A stretch of DNA of 64,000 nucleotides from positions 1 to 64,000 of the forward strand of contig JAFURM010000046.1 in assembly GCA_017471925.1 (NCBI GenBank), written 5' to 3'. Made by a program: the position numbers and the translations under genes. The notes below the pieces were generated by a model. That model had not been told where the DNA came from. It worked only from the letters and a program-made list of their open reading frames with translations, and made no database searches. The DNA is from Bacteroides sp. (GTDB lineage: Bacteria > Bacteroidota > Bacteroidia > Bacteroidales > Bacteroidaceae). This document shows positions 44,430-54,000 of this stretch, piece after piece. Within the stretch, counting starts at the first letter, position 1; the number at the start of each line of letters is the position of its first letter.

Positions 44430-46208
44430 ATGAAGAAATATATATTCAACACATTATTGTCCCTGTCGCTGGTGGGCATGACAGCTTCCTGCGACCTGGA
44501 TGCACCCACCCAGTCCTCCATGGACGAATCACTCATCTTCAGCAACTACTCCATGGCCGAGGCTGCAGTGATGGGTATCCATCAATCATTTGGCGAGACA
44601 AACTCCTACCGCGGACGCTTCTTACCCTACTATGGACTGAACAGTGACGTGGAGTGGATCAATGGCCAAGATACCGACAACTTCAACGACGGTGGCAAGA
44701 ACGACCTGGGAAGTTATGGAACAGCTGCCGGCAACGGACAGATGAACAGTTCCAACAATGCCTACGCCAAACTGTACGAAGCCATTGAACGTGCCAACAA
44801 GATTATCGAGGGCCTGCGCACATACGGCAATACAGAAAGCGACAGCGACATGGCCCAACTCCTGGGCGAAACACTGACGCTCCGCGCATTCATCTACCTG
44901 GACCTCATCAAGGCCTGGGGCGACGTGCCGGCACGTTTCGAGCCCATCACCTCCGAGACGCTCTACCTGCCCCGCAGCAACCGTGACGAAATCTTCAAGC
45001 AACTGCTTGTAGACCTTGACGAAGCCAGCAAACTCGTGGCCTGGCCCAACGACAATGCCGCCACCAAGTCTACCGAACGTGTAAGCCGCACCTTCGCCAA
45101 GGGTCTCCGTGCCCGCATAGCCCTCTATGCCGGTGGCTACAGCCAGCGTCAGGGTGGTGCCATCAGCCTGAGTAATGACCCCGAGCTGGAGCGTACCGCC
45201 ATGTACACCATCGTAAAGAACGAATGCCTGGAAATCATCAACAGCGGCAAGAACAAGTTGGGTGAGTTCAAGGACAACTTCCTGAAACTCTGCAAGGACG
45301 ATGTGACAGCCGGCGAGGAATCCATTTGGGAAATCCCCTTCTCTGAAGGACGCGGCCGTGTACTCTATACCTTCGGCGTGAAACACAACTCCCAAGACCA
45401 ATACACCCAACAAGCACAGGGCGGTGTCAACGGCCCGCTCCCCTACCTGTTCTATGACTACGACGTGGAAGACGTACGCCGCGACATCACTTGTGTACCC
45501 TATGACTGGAGCAAGGAAACTACATCCAAGCAACAGCTGCGTGCCCTGAACAACTGGTGCTTCGGCAAACTGCGTTATGAATGGATGAATCGCATCGTGA
45601 CCTCTACCAACGATGACGGTGTGAACTGGCAAGCCATGCGTATGGCCGACATCTACCTGATGGCCGCTGAAGTCATCAACGAACTGGAAGGCCCGGCAGC
45701 CGCCGCCCCCTACCTGAAGCCCATCCTGGACCGTGCCCTGCCCGCTGCCAAGGTAACGGCCTACATGAGCCAAGCCACAGCCAGCAAGGATGCCTTCTTC
45801 AAGGCCATCGTGGACCAACGTGCGTTGGAATTTGCCGGCGAATGCCTGCGCAAGGCAGACCTCATCCGCTGGAACATGCTGAAAGAGAAGCTGGACGAAG
45901 CCAAGGAAAAAATGGTGCAATTGCGTAGCCGTCAGGGTGCCTATGCCGACCTGCCCGAAAAGCTCTATTACCAGACGGCTGAAGATGGTGAAACGCTGGT
46001 CATCTACGGTTTGAACCACGGCGATACTGACGAAGCCGGTGCCGCATTGGGCTACGAAAGCAACGTCACATGGATTTCCGAAAGCAAGCTGGAAGACAAG
46101 AAAATCAACTGGCTCTACAACAAAAATCCCGACGAGAACCAATACTGGCCCATCTGGCAAGAGTTCGTGGACAGCAGCAACGGCATGTTGAACAACGAAT
46201 GGTATTAA
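44430..46208 (+). CDS. SusD/RagB-family surface glycan-binding lipoprotein
   Basis: Forms the lid of the SusC transporter and binds the incoming glycan. The 592-residue lipoprotein has the signal FNTLLSLSLVGMTASC. The SusD fold is mostly TPR-like helices: AYAKLYEAIERANKIIEGL, LGETLTLRAFIYLDLIKAWGDVP and YLMAAEVINELEG. The SusD C-terminal segment ends NQYWPIWQEFVDSSNGMLNNEWY. It is directly downstream of susC and 32 bp before the third surface lipoprotein, so it belongs to one operon. Confidence 0.93.
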   Translation: MKKYIFNTLLSLSLVGMTASCDLDAPTQSSMDESLIFSNYSMAEAAVMGIHQSFGETNSYRGRFLPYYGLNSDVEWINGQDTDNFNDGGKNDLGSYGTAAGNGQMNSSNNAYAKLYEAIERANKIIEGLRTYGNTESDSDMAQLLGETLTLRAFIYLDLIKAWGDVPARFEPITSETLYLPRSNRDEIFKQLLVDLDEASKLVAWPNDNAATKSTERVSRTFAKGLRARIALYAGGYSQRQGGAISLSNDPELERTAMYTIVKNECLEIINSGKNKLGEFKDNFLKLCKDDVTAGEESIWEIPFSEGRGRVLYTFGVKHNSQDQYTQQAQGGVNGPLPYLFYDYDVEDVRRDITCVPYDWSKETTSKQQLRALNNWCFGKLRYEWMNRIVTSTNDDGVNWQAMRMADIYLMAAEVINELEGPAAAAPYLKPILDRALPAAKVTAYMSQATASKDAFFKAIVDQRALEFAGECLRKADLIRWNMLKEKLDEAKEKMVQLRSRQGAYADLPEKLYYQTAEDGETLVIYGLNHGDTDEAGAALGYESNVTWISESKLEDKKINWLYNKNPDENQYWPIWQEFVDSSNGMLNNEWY

Positions 46209-46240
46209 CCCAATGATGAAACAAATAAATCAGAATCATA

Positions 46241-47803
46241 ATGAAACTAAATAAATATACCTATATGGTGGGGCTGGCATTGGCCGCCCTCACCACCGCT
46301 TGCGAAGACCAAGACACAGAAATCACAAGCGTGGACTATGACCGTCTGTTCGCCCCCATCGGTGTAGAGGCACGAGTAATCAACAAGACAGATGTCCGTC
46401 TGACATGGACACCCGCCAGCGGCGTAACAGGCTACAATATCGAACTGTTTGCCAACGACAGTCTGACTTTTGTCGGTTCGCCTGTATCGACTTACTCCGT
46501 CGACGTGGATGAGAATCCCTATGTCATCACGGCATTGGAAGGGGAAACAAAATACTCTGCACGCCTGCAGGCCATTTGTGAAGATGCCAGTATGACTTCC
46601 AAATGGAGCGGCGTCTACTTCAAGACCGATGCAGAACAGCTCTTCAAAGCATTGGGAGAGAACGACCTGACGGCAACCTCCGTCATCCTTTCATGGACGG
46701 CCGGACGCAATGCGACAGAAATCATTCTGCAACCGGGCAATATCAAGCACACGGTAACTTCTGCTGAAGTGGCAGCCGGACAAGCTACCATTGAAGGACT
46801 GACCCCAGAAACCCAATATACCGCCACATTGAAAAACGGTGAAAAGACTTGTGGTGAAATCACCTTTGAGACACTGATTGACCTGGGCGGTGCCACTGCC
46901 GTATATCCTGAGGATGACTTTGCACAAGTCATTGCCGATGCTGAAGACGGTGCTGTCCTGGCTCTCTTCCCCGGAACTTATCAATCCATCGCCGACGACG
47001 GAACACAAAACAAAATCGTTCTTAATAAGAGCATTGAGTTCAAGGCTGTGCGTCCCAATGACCGTCCCATCATCAATGCCTGCTTCCAGATTAAAGAAGG
47101 AGCCAACAGCGTAAGCCTGAAGCAAGTGATACTCGACGGAACGGGAAGTGACGGTGCTCAAACATTCGACTATAAGAGTGGTACGGCATTCAAGGCACTC
47201 ATCCTGGAAGACTGTGAAGTCAAGAATTACACGAAAGGTCTCTACTATCTGAACATTGCAGCAGCAGTAGACGAAATCACCATCAACAACTGCCTCATCC
47301 ACGACATTGTTTGTGACGGCGGTGACCTCATGGATAGCCGTAAGGGTGCAATCAAGGTTCTGACCATAAGCAACAGCACTTTCTATAACACCTGTAAGGG
47401 ACGTGACTTCGTGCGCTATGACGATGCCGCAAGTAGTTTTGCCGACATCAGTGCTCCCCAAATCATCATTGACCACTGTACGATTGACGGAGTAACCAGT
47501 GAAAGCAACAGCCGTCGTTTGTTCTATGTCCGCTATGCCGGCAATGTCATCACATTCACCAACAACATCGTAAGCAACACCATCGGAAACTTCTCCAACC
47601 AGTCAAAGACAAACGTACCGACCTTCAAGGGCAATAACTACTTCAATGCCGCAGGCCTGAACACTGCCGGCGGAAGCGGTCTGTTCATTGACGAGACGGG
47701 AACGACCTATGATCCGGGCTACAAAGATGCAGCCAATGGCGACTTTAGCCTAAGCCACGAAGAGTTAATCTATAACAAAGTAGGTGACCCTCGCTGGTTC
47801 TAA
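46241..47803 (+). CDS. FN3 plus DUF5123/DUF4957 beta-helix surface lipoprotein
   Basis: A 520-residue lipoprotein (signal MVGLALAALTTAC) in the position of a SusE/F-like surface glycan-binding protein. Residues ~35-125 and ~130-215 look like two fibronectin type III domains (VRLTWTPASGVTGYNIELF; TSVILSWTAGRNATEIIL). From ~220 the chain becomes a DUF4957/DUF5123 parallel beta-helix (AVYPEDDFAQVIADAEDGAV, then short NNC/NST-containing coils such as ITINNCLIHDIV), the fold of pectate lyases. Whether it binds or cleaves pectin is unknown; no obvious lyase catalytic set was recognised. A terminator-like hairpin follows at 47832-47859. Confidence 0.85.
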   Translation: MKLNKYTYMVGLALAALTTACEDQDTEITSVDYDRLFAPIGVEARVINKTDVRLTWTPASGVTGYNIELFANDSLTFVGSPVSTYSVDVDENPYVITALEGETKYSARLQAICEDASMTSKWSGVYFKTDAEQLFKALGENDLTATSVILSWTAGRNATEIILQPGNIKHTVTSAEVAAGQATIEGLTPETQYTATLKNGEKTCGEITFETLIDLGGATAVYPEDDFAQVIADAEDGAVLALFPGTYQSIADDGTQNKIVLNKSIEFKAVRPNDRPIINACFQIKEGANSVSLKQVILDGTGSDGAQTFDYKSGTAFKALILEDCEVKNYTKGLYYLNIAAAVDEITINNCLIHDIVCDGGDLMDSRKGAIKVLTISNSTFYNTCKGRDFVRYDDAASSFADISAPQIIIDHCTIDGVTSESNSRRLFYVRYAGNVITFTNNIVSNTIGNFSNQSKTNVPTFKGNNYFNAAGLNTAGGSGLFIDETGTTYDPGYKDAANGDFSLSHEELIYNKVGDPRWF

Positions 47804-47831
47804 CCTAAGTAAAGAATATACCTTATATATC

Positions 47832-47859
47832 AGGGGCATCCCGCCATCGGGATGCCCCT
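47832..47859 (+). terminator. Terminator-like hairpin after the susC-susD-SGBP run
   Basis: AGGGGCATCCC pairs perfectly with GGGATGCCCCT around a 6-nt loop, followed by ATTGTATATAT, which is T-rich but not a clean U-run. Confidence 0.7.
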
Positions 47860-47992
47860 ATTGTATATATGCTCTGATTTACGGTCTATTACATTCATAC
47901 GCACTGATTATATTTGGCGGCAGGAGCGCAGCTTACATACGCAATTACACAGTTTTAGGCAGATTATCCACTCTGCATTGGAAAAAAGGGGT

Positions 47993-48000
47993 TATATTTG
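47993..48000 (+). promoter_or_regulatory. -7 box for the GH3 gene
   Basis: TATATTTG matches TAnnTTTG, 44 bp before the ATG at 48045. No well-placed -33 TTTG. Confidence 0.45.
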
Positions 48001-48044
48001 TGCCGAAATATCACATTAACAAACCAAACAACATTTATCCGCAC

Positions 48045-50603
48045 ATGAAGAACATCTTTATTGCCCTGCTGTTCACCGGCTGCATAGCCAGTAGCTGCAG
48101 CAACAAGCTACCCTATCAGGATGCTTCACTGACACCGGCCGAGAGAGCCGAAGACCTGGTGGCACGACTGACTCTGGAGGAGAAGGTCGCGCTGATGCAA
48201 AACAATTCGCCCGCCGTGCCCCGACTGGGCATCAAGCCCTATGAGTGGTGGAACGAAGCGTTGCACGGAGTGGGACGCGCCGGACTGGCCACCGTCTTCC
48301 CCCAAGCCATCGGCATGGGCGCCTCCTTCGACGACCAACTGCTCTATGAAGTGTTCAATGCCGTGAGCGACGAGGCACGGGCCAAGACGCGACTGGCCAG
48401 GGAGAAGGAGAGCTACAAACGCTATCAGGGACTGACCTTCTGGACGCCCAACATCAACATCTTCCGTGACCCCAGATGGGGACGCGGACAAGAAACCTAT
48501 GGCGAAGACCCCTACCTGACGGGACAGCTCGGCATGGCCGTGGTGCGCGGCCTGCAAGGACCCGAAGAGGCCGAGTATGACAAGGCGCATGCCTGTGCCA
48601 AGCACTATGCCGTGCACTCGGGACCGGAGTGGAACCGCCACAGCTTCGATGCCAAGGACATTGCCCCGCGCGACCTGTGGGAGACCTATCTGCCCGCCTT
48701 CAAGGACCTGGTGCAGAAGACACAGGTGAAGGAGGTGATGTGTGCCTACAACCGTTATGAGGGCGATCCCTGCTGCGGCAGTGACCGCCTGTTGCACCAC
48801 ATCCTGCGCGACGAGTGGGGCTTCCAGGGCATCGTGGTGAGCGACTGCGGCGCCATCCGCGACTTCTATGCCGAAAACCATCATGAGACCCACAAAGACG
48901 AGGCCGACGCCTCGGCAGCTGCCGTGAAGAGCGGCACAGACCTGGAGTGTGGCAGCTCCTACAAGGGACTGGTGGAGGCCGTGAAGAACGGACAGATTAA
49001 GGAAGAAGAGATTGACCGCAGCGTGAAGCGCCTGATGCAGGCCCGCTTCGAACTGGGCGAGATGGACGAAAGCACACCGTGGGACGAGATTCCCGAGTCG
49101 GTCATCAACAGCCCCGAACATCGTGCCCTGAACCTGAAGATGGCCCGCGAGAGCATGGTACTGCTGCAGAACAGGAACGGCCTGCTCCCCCTGAGCGGAG
49201 AGACCACCGTGGCACTCGTAGGTCCCAACGCCAACGACTCCGTGATGCAGTGGGGCAACTACAACGGCTTCCCCGCCCACACCGTCACCCTGCTGGAGGC
49301 ACTGCAGAGCCGCCTGCCCAAGGAGCAGCTGATTCACGTACCCGCCTGTGACCACGCCACGGGAGGTGCCTTCATCAGCGTCTTCAACCAATGCGGCACA
49401 GCGAATGGCAACGGCTTCGATGCCCAATACTGGGACAACCAGGAGGCTCAGGGCGAACCGGTGGCCACCACCCGCCAGACCACTCCCTTCCGCTTCCAGA
49501 CCGAGGGCAACACGGCCTTTGCCGCCAACGTGCCCCTGCAACACTTCTCGGCCCGCTACACCACCAATTACACCCCGAAACAGAACACCAACATCGTGTT
49601 CCAAATCATGATGCGCGGTGCCTTCGAACTGCTCGTCAACGGCGAGCGCGTAGCTGCCGACCAAGGTGCCATCAAGAAGATGAAGGAGATATACACGCTG
49701 AAGGCCGAGGCCGGCAAGCAGTATGCCATCACGCTGAACTACAAGCACATCGAGAAGAGTGCCACCCTGCACTTCGACCTCGGCGAGAAGAATCCCGTGG
49801 ACGTGCCCGCCCTGCTGAAGCAGATTGCACCCGCCGACGTAGTGGTGTTTGCCGGAGGTATCTCGCCCGCCCTGGAAGGTGAAGAGATGCCCGTCAGCAT
49901 CCCCGGCTTCAGGGGAGGTGACCGCACGGACATCCAGCTGCCCGACGTGCAGCGCCGACTGTTGGCCGCACTGAAGGCCGCCGGCAAGCGCATCGTCTTC
50001 GTGAACTACTCCGGCAGTGCCATCGGTCTGGTGCCCGAGAGCAAGAACTGCGACGCTATCCTGCAAGCCTGGTATCCCGGCGAGATGGGCGGCACAGCCA
50101 TTGCCGACGTCCTCATGGGTGACTATAACCCTGCCGGACGCCTGCCCATCACCTTCTACAAGGACACCCTGCAACTGCCCGACTTCCAGGAATACTCCAT
50201 GAAGGGCCGCACCTACCGCTACATGACGGAGAAGCCCCTCTTCCCCTTCGGCCACGGCCTGAGCTACACCACCTTCACCTATGGCAAGGCCCGCGTGGAG
50301 AACGGTCAGCTCATCGTGCCCGTCACCAATAGCGGCAGCAAGGACGGCGAGGAGGTCGTGCAGCTCTACCTGCAACGTCCCGACGACAAGGAAGGTCCCG
50401 TGAAGACCCTGCGCGGCTTCCGTCGCGTGGCCATCCCTGCCGGAGAGAGCCGTGAGGTAAGCTTCGCGCTCGATGCCGAACTGTTCAACTGGTGGGACAC
50501 CGCCAGCAACACCGTGCGTCCGCTCCAGGGCAACTACCTCCTGCTCTATGGAGGCAGCTCGGACAGCGCCGCCCTCTCGGCCGTGGAATATACCTACCAA
50601 TAA
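48045..50603 (+). CDS. GH3 beta-glycosidase with PA14 insert
   Basis: A secreted 852-residue exo-glycosidase, probably beta-xylosidase or beta-glucosidase. The start at 48045 (MKNIFIALLFTGCIASSCSNK) gives a lipoprotein-type signal. The GH3 N-domain (~30-330) carries IFRDPRWGRGQETYGEDPYL, HACAKHYAVHSGPEWNRH and the nucleophile Asp267 in IVVSDCGAIRDFY. The C-domain starts near 365 and is interrupted by a PA14 domain (~445-585), which in other GH3 enzymes shapes the active-site rim. A fibronectin III-like domain ends the chain (VVQLYLQRP). The variant with WNRHSF is typical of xylosidase-type GH3. It is in line with the PUL but separated from it by a hairpin and has its own -7 box. Confidence 0.88.
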   Translation: MKNIFIALLFTGCIASSCSNKLPYQDASLTPAERAEDLVARLTLEEKVALMQNNSPAVPRLGIKPYEWWNEALHGVGRAGLATVFPQAIGMGASFDDQLLYEVFNAVSDEARAKTRLAREKESYKRYQGLTFWTPNINIFRDPRWGRGQETYGEDPYLTGQLGMAVVRGLQGPEEAEYDKAHACAKHYAVHSGPEWNRHSFDAKDIAPRDLWETYLPAFKDLVQKTQVKEVMCAYNRYEGDPCCGSDRLLHHILRDEWGFQGIVVSDCGAIRDFYAENHHETHKDEADASAAAVKSGTDLECGSSYKGLVEAVKNGQIKEEEIDRSVKRLMQARFELGEMDESTPWDEIPESVINSPEHRALNLKMARESMVLLQNRNGLLPLSGETTVALVGPNANDSVMQWGNYNGFPAHTVTLLEALQSRLPKEQLIHVPACDHATGGAFISVFNQCGTANGNGFDAQYWDNQEAQGEPVATTRQTTPFRFQTEGNTAFAANVPLQHFSARYTTNYTPKQNTNIVFQIMMRGAFELLVNGERVAADQGAIKKMKEIYTLKAEAGKQYAITLNYKHIEKSATLHFDLGEKNPVDVPALLKQIAPADVVVFAGGISPALEGEEMPVSIPGFRGGDRTDIQLPDVQRRLLAALKAAGKRIVFVNYSGSAIGLVPESKNCDAILQAWYPGEMGGTAIADVLMGDYNPAGRLPITFYKDTLQLPDFQEYSMKGRTYRYMTEKPLFPFGHGLSYTTFTYGKARVENGQLIVPVTNSGSKDGEEVVQLYLQRPDDKEGPVKTLRGFRRVAIPAGESREVSFALDAELFNWWDTASNTVRPLQGNYLLLYGGSSDSAALSAVEYTYQ

Positions 50604-50955
50604 GCCGACAGCCCTTGACGCAAGAACCGACACGCCCATAACATACAGCCCGACGCCTCTATAACGCAGAGGCCAACGGCTCTATAATGCAAAAGGCGAT
50701 GCCCCTATAACGCAGGCGGCATCGCCTTTTGCATAGGCGGACGCGCTCTCTGCAACGTGATGCCGAAACAGTTAGCACACACTCGGAAAGCATTTAAAGA
50801 AAACCTCCCGAAACATTTAAAGAAAAGGTCCGAAAGTTTAAAACTCCTGATGCAAAGGTTTTAAACTTTCGGACACTTTGTTTTAAAGAGACTTCAGGCT
50901 TGCAGCGTTCGGCGGACTCTTCTCATTCACCGATGAACAGACGGGCAAAAACAAA
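50604..50955. repeat. Intergenic region with stacked palindromes after GH3
   Basis: No gene seen. There are three hairpins: GCCTCT/AGAGGC (50655-50673); perfect 16-bp arms TGCAAAAGGCGATGCC (50688-50703) and its complement (50718-50733); and perfect 16-bp arms GTCCGAAAGTTTAAAA (50828-50843) and its complement (50859-50874). The phrase CTATAA[C/T]GCA recurs three times between 50659 and 50714, and CATTTAAAGAAAA is directly repeated at 50791 and 50814. The hairpins lie between convergent GH3 and carB. Confidence 0.75.
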
Positions 50956-51020
50956 ATCAGGCACGGACTAACGGAGAGAGCAGTCATTCCGAACTTTCAT
51001 CCGTGTCGTCCGTGCCTGAT
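50956..51020. repeat. Intergenic palindrome, family A copy 4
   Basis: The outer arms ATCAGGCACGGAC (50956-50968) and GTCCGTGCCTGAT (51008-51020) are exact complements, with a degenerate inner CGGA/CCGTG part. It is 23 bp from the carB stop. Confidence 0.75.
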
Positions 51021-51043
51021 GGCTTGGTGAGCAAGGGCAGGAA

Positions 51044-54000
51044 TTACTTGTACTCCTGCCAGCTCTTTATCTGAATATCTTCCTCCTTCATGCCGCAGAA
51101 GGCTTCGATGAAGGCACCGGCCAGGCGGGCATTGGTGATGAGGGGGATATTGTGGTCTATGGCACCACGGCGAATCTTGTAGCCGTTGGTCAGCTCGCGC
51201 TTCGTGTGGTTCTTCGGGATGTTCACGATGAGGTCGAACTTGTGTTCGGCAATCATCTTCATCACGTTGTTCTCGGCATCGGCACGCTCATCGGGCCAGA
51301 AGACGGGAATGGTGTCCACACCGTGGGCGTTCAGGAAGGCGGCCGTACCGGCAGTGGCGTAAATCTTGTAGCCCTTGCTGTAGAGCACGCGGCTGGCATC
51401 GAGCAGGTCTACCTTGGACTTCATGGCCCCACTGGAGAACATCACGCCCTTCTCGGGACGCGGAATCTTGAAGCCCGTGGCAATCATGGCGTTCAGCAAC
51501 GCTTCGTCGAAGTCGTCACCGATGCAACCCACCTCGCCCGTGGAAGACATGTCCACACCCAACACGGGGTCGGCCTTATGCAGACGAGAGAAGGAGAACT
51601 GGCTGGCCTTCACGCCAATCCAATCAATGTCGAATGCCGACTTGTCGGGCTTGCTGTAGGGAGCGTCGAGCATAATCTTCGTAGCCGTTTCGATGAAGTT
51701 GCGCTTCAGCACCTTGCTGACAAACGGGAAGGAGCGGGAAGCACGCAGGTTACATTCTATCACCTTCACCTCATTGTTGCGGGCCAGGAACTGGATGTTG
51801 AACGGGCCGGAGATATTGAGTTCCTTCGCAATCTGACGGCTGATTTTCTTGATGCGACGAGCCGTTGCAAAGTAAATCTTCTGGGCGGGGAACACCAGCG
51901 TTGCATCGCCCGAGTGTACACCGGCAAACTCCACGTGCTCGCTGATGGCATATTCCACCACCTCACCGTTCTGGGCCACGGCATCGAACTCAATCTCCTT
52001 GGTGTTCTGCAGGAACTGGGAAACGACCACGGGGAATTCCTTGGATACCTCTGCGGCCATCTTCAGGAAGTTCTCCAGTTCCTCTTCGTCGTAGCAGACG
52101 TTCATGGCAGCGCCGGAGAGCACGTAGGAGGGACGCACCAATACCGGATAGCCCACCTTCTCCACGAAGCCTTTCACGTCGTCCAGGCTGGTCAGTTCCT
52201 GCCAAGCCGGTTGGTCGATGCCCAGCTGGTCGAGCATGGCAGAGAACTTGTTGCGGTTCTCGGCACGGTCGATGGAGATGGGCGACGTGCCCAGTACGGG
52301 AACAGACTGGCGGTAGAGTTTCATGGCCAGGTTGTTCGGAATCTGTCCGCCCACGCTGACGATGACACCACGCGGCTGCTCCAGGTCGATGACATCCAGC
52401 ACACGCTCGAAGGAGAGTTCGTCGAAGTAGAGACGGTCGCACATATCATAGTCGGTGGAGACGGTCTCGGGGTTGTAGTTAATCATGATGGACTTGTAGC
52501 CCAGCTTGCGTGCCGTCTGGATGGCATTCACCGAGCACCAGTCGAACTCTACGCTGGAGCCGATGCGGTAGGCACCCGAGCCGAGCACCACTACCGACTT
52601 CTCGTTCTTGTAATAGTTCACGTCGTAGCCCTGCACGGCATAGGTCATGTAGAGGTAGTTGGTCAGTTCGGGATGTTCGCTGGCCACGGTGTTGATGCGC
52701 TTCACGGCGGGCAGGATGTTCAGTTCCTTGCGGCGGGCACGCACAGCGAGGAGGGGTTTCTCCATGGAGCAGTTCTGCTTCAGGACGAAACGGGCAATCT
52801 GGAAGTCCGAGAAGCCCAGCACCTTGGCCTGACGCAGTACGTCGGCCGGCACCTCTTCTATCTTGTTGTATGTGGCCAGCTTATGCTTGTAGTCCACGAT
52901 GTTCTTCAGCTTGCCTAAGAACCAGGGGTCTATCTTGGTGAGTTCATAGATACGCTCTATGCTGTAGCCCTCTTCCAACGCCTGTGCAATGGCGAAGACG
53001 CGGAGGTCGGTGGGATGAGACAGTTCGTGGTCCAGGTCATCGAAGTGGGTACCGTTGTTGCCCACAAAGCCGTGCATGCCCTGACCAATCATGCGCAACC
53101 CCTTCTGGATAATCTCTTCGAAGCTACGGCCAATGGACATGATTTCGCCCACGGACTTCATGCTGGAACCGATTTCGCGGCTCACACCCACGAACTTCGT
53201 GAGGTCCCAGCGGGGAATCTTGCAGATGAGGTAGTCCAGTTGCGGGGCCTCATAGGCAGAGTTGGGAGTGCCCATCTCACCAATCTGGTCCAGCGTGTAG
53301 CCCAGGGCAATCTTGGCAGCCACGAAGGCCAGGGGATAGCCCGTAGCCTTGGAAGCCAGCGCCGAGGAGCGGGAGAGGCGGGCGTTCACTTCGATGACGC
53401 GATAGTCGTTGGTCTCGGCGTTGAAGGCATACTGAATGTTACACTCACCCACGATGCCGAGGTGACGGATGCACTTCACGGAGAGTTCCTGCAGCATCTT
53501 CACCTGCTCATCGGTAAGCGAACAGGTGGGAGCCACCACGATGGACTCGCCGGTGTGGATGCCCAGAGGGTCGAAGTTCTCCATGCTGGCCACCGTGAAG
53601 CAGTGGTCGTTGGCATCGCGGATAACCTCGAACTCAATCTCTTTCCATCCCTTGAGGGACTCTTCCACCAATATCTGGTTGGAGAAAGTAAAGGCACTCT
53701 CGGCCAGTTTCACGAAAGTCTCTTCGTTGGGACAGATGCCACTGCCCAGTCCGCCGAGTGCATAGGCCGAGCGCACCATCACAGGGAAGCCTATCTTATG
53801 GGCGGCAGCCAAGGCGTCTTCCATGGTCTCCACAGCCTGGCTGACGGGAGTCTTCATGGGAATCTCGTCCAGCTTCTTCACGAAGAGGTCACGGTCTTCG
53901 GTGTACATGATGGCCTCCACAGAGGTGCCCAGTACCTGCACACCATACTCCTTCAGGATGCCCTTCTGGTGCAGTTCCGTGCCACAGTTCAGGGCTGTCT

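Noticed and set aside
44622..46160. 512-codon antisense frame under susD
   Set aside because: susD is clearly the real gene; the antisense text has no family similarity.
48126..50639. 837-codon open frame antisense to the GH3 gene
   Set aside because: It mirrors the GH3 gene along its whole length, has low-complexity His/Gly/Val-rich text and no recognisable domain. GC-rich third positions keep this antisense frame open.
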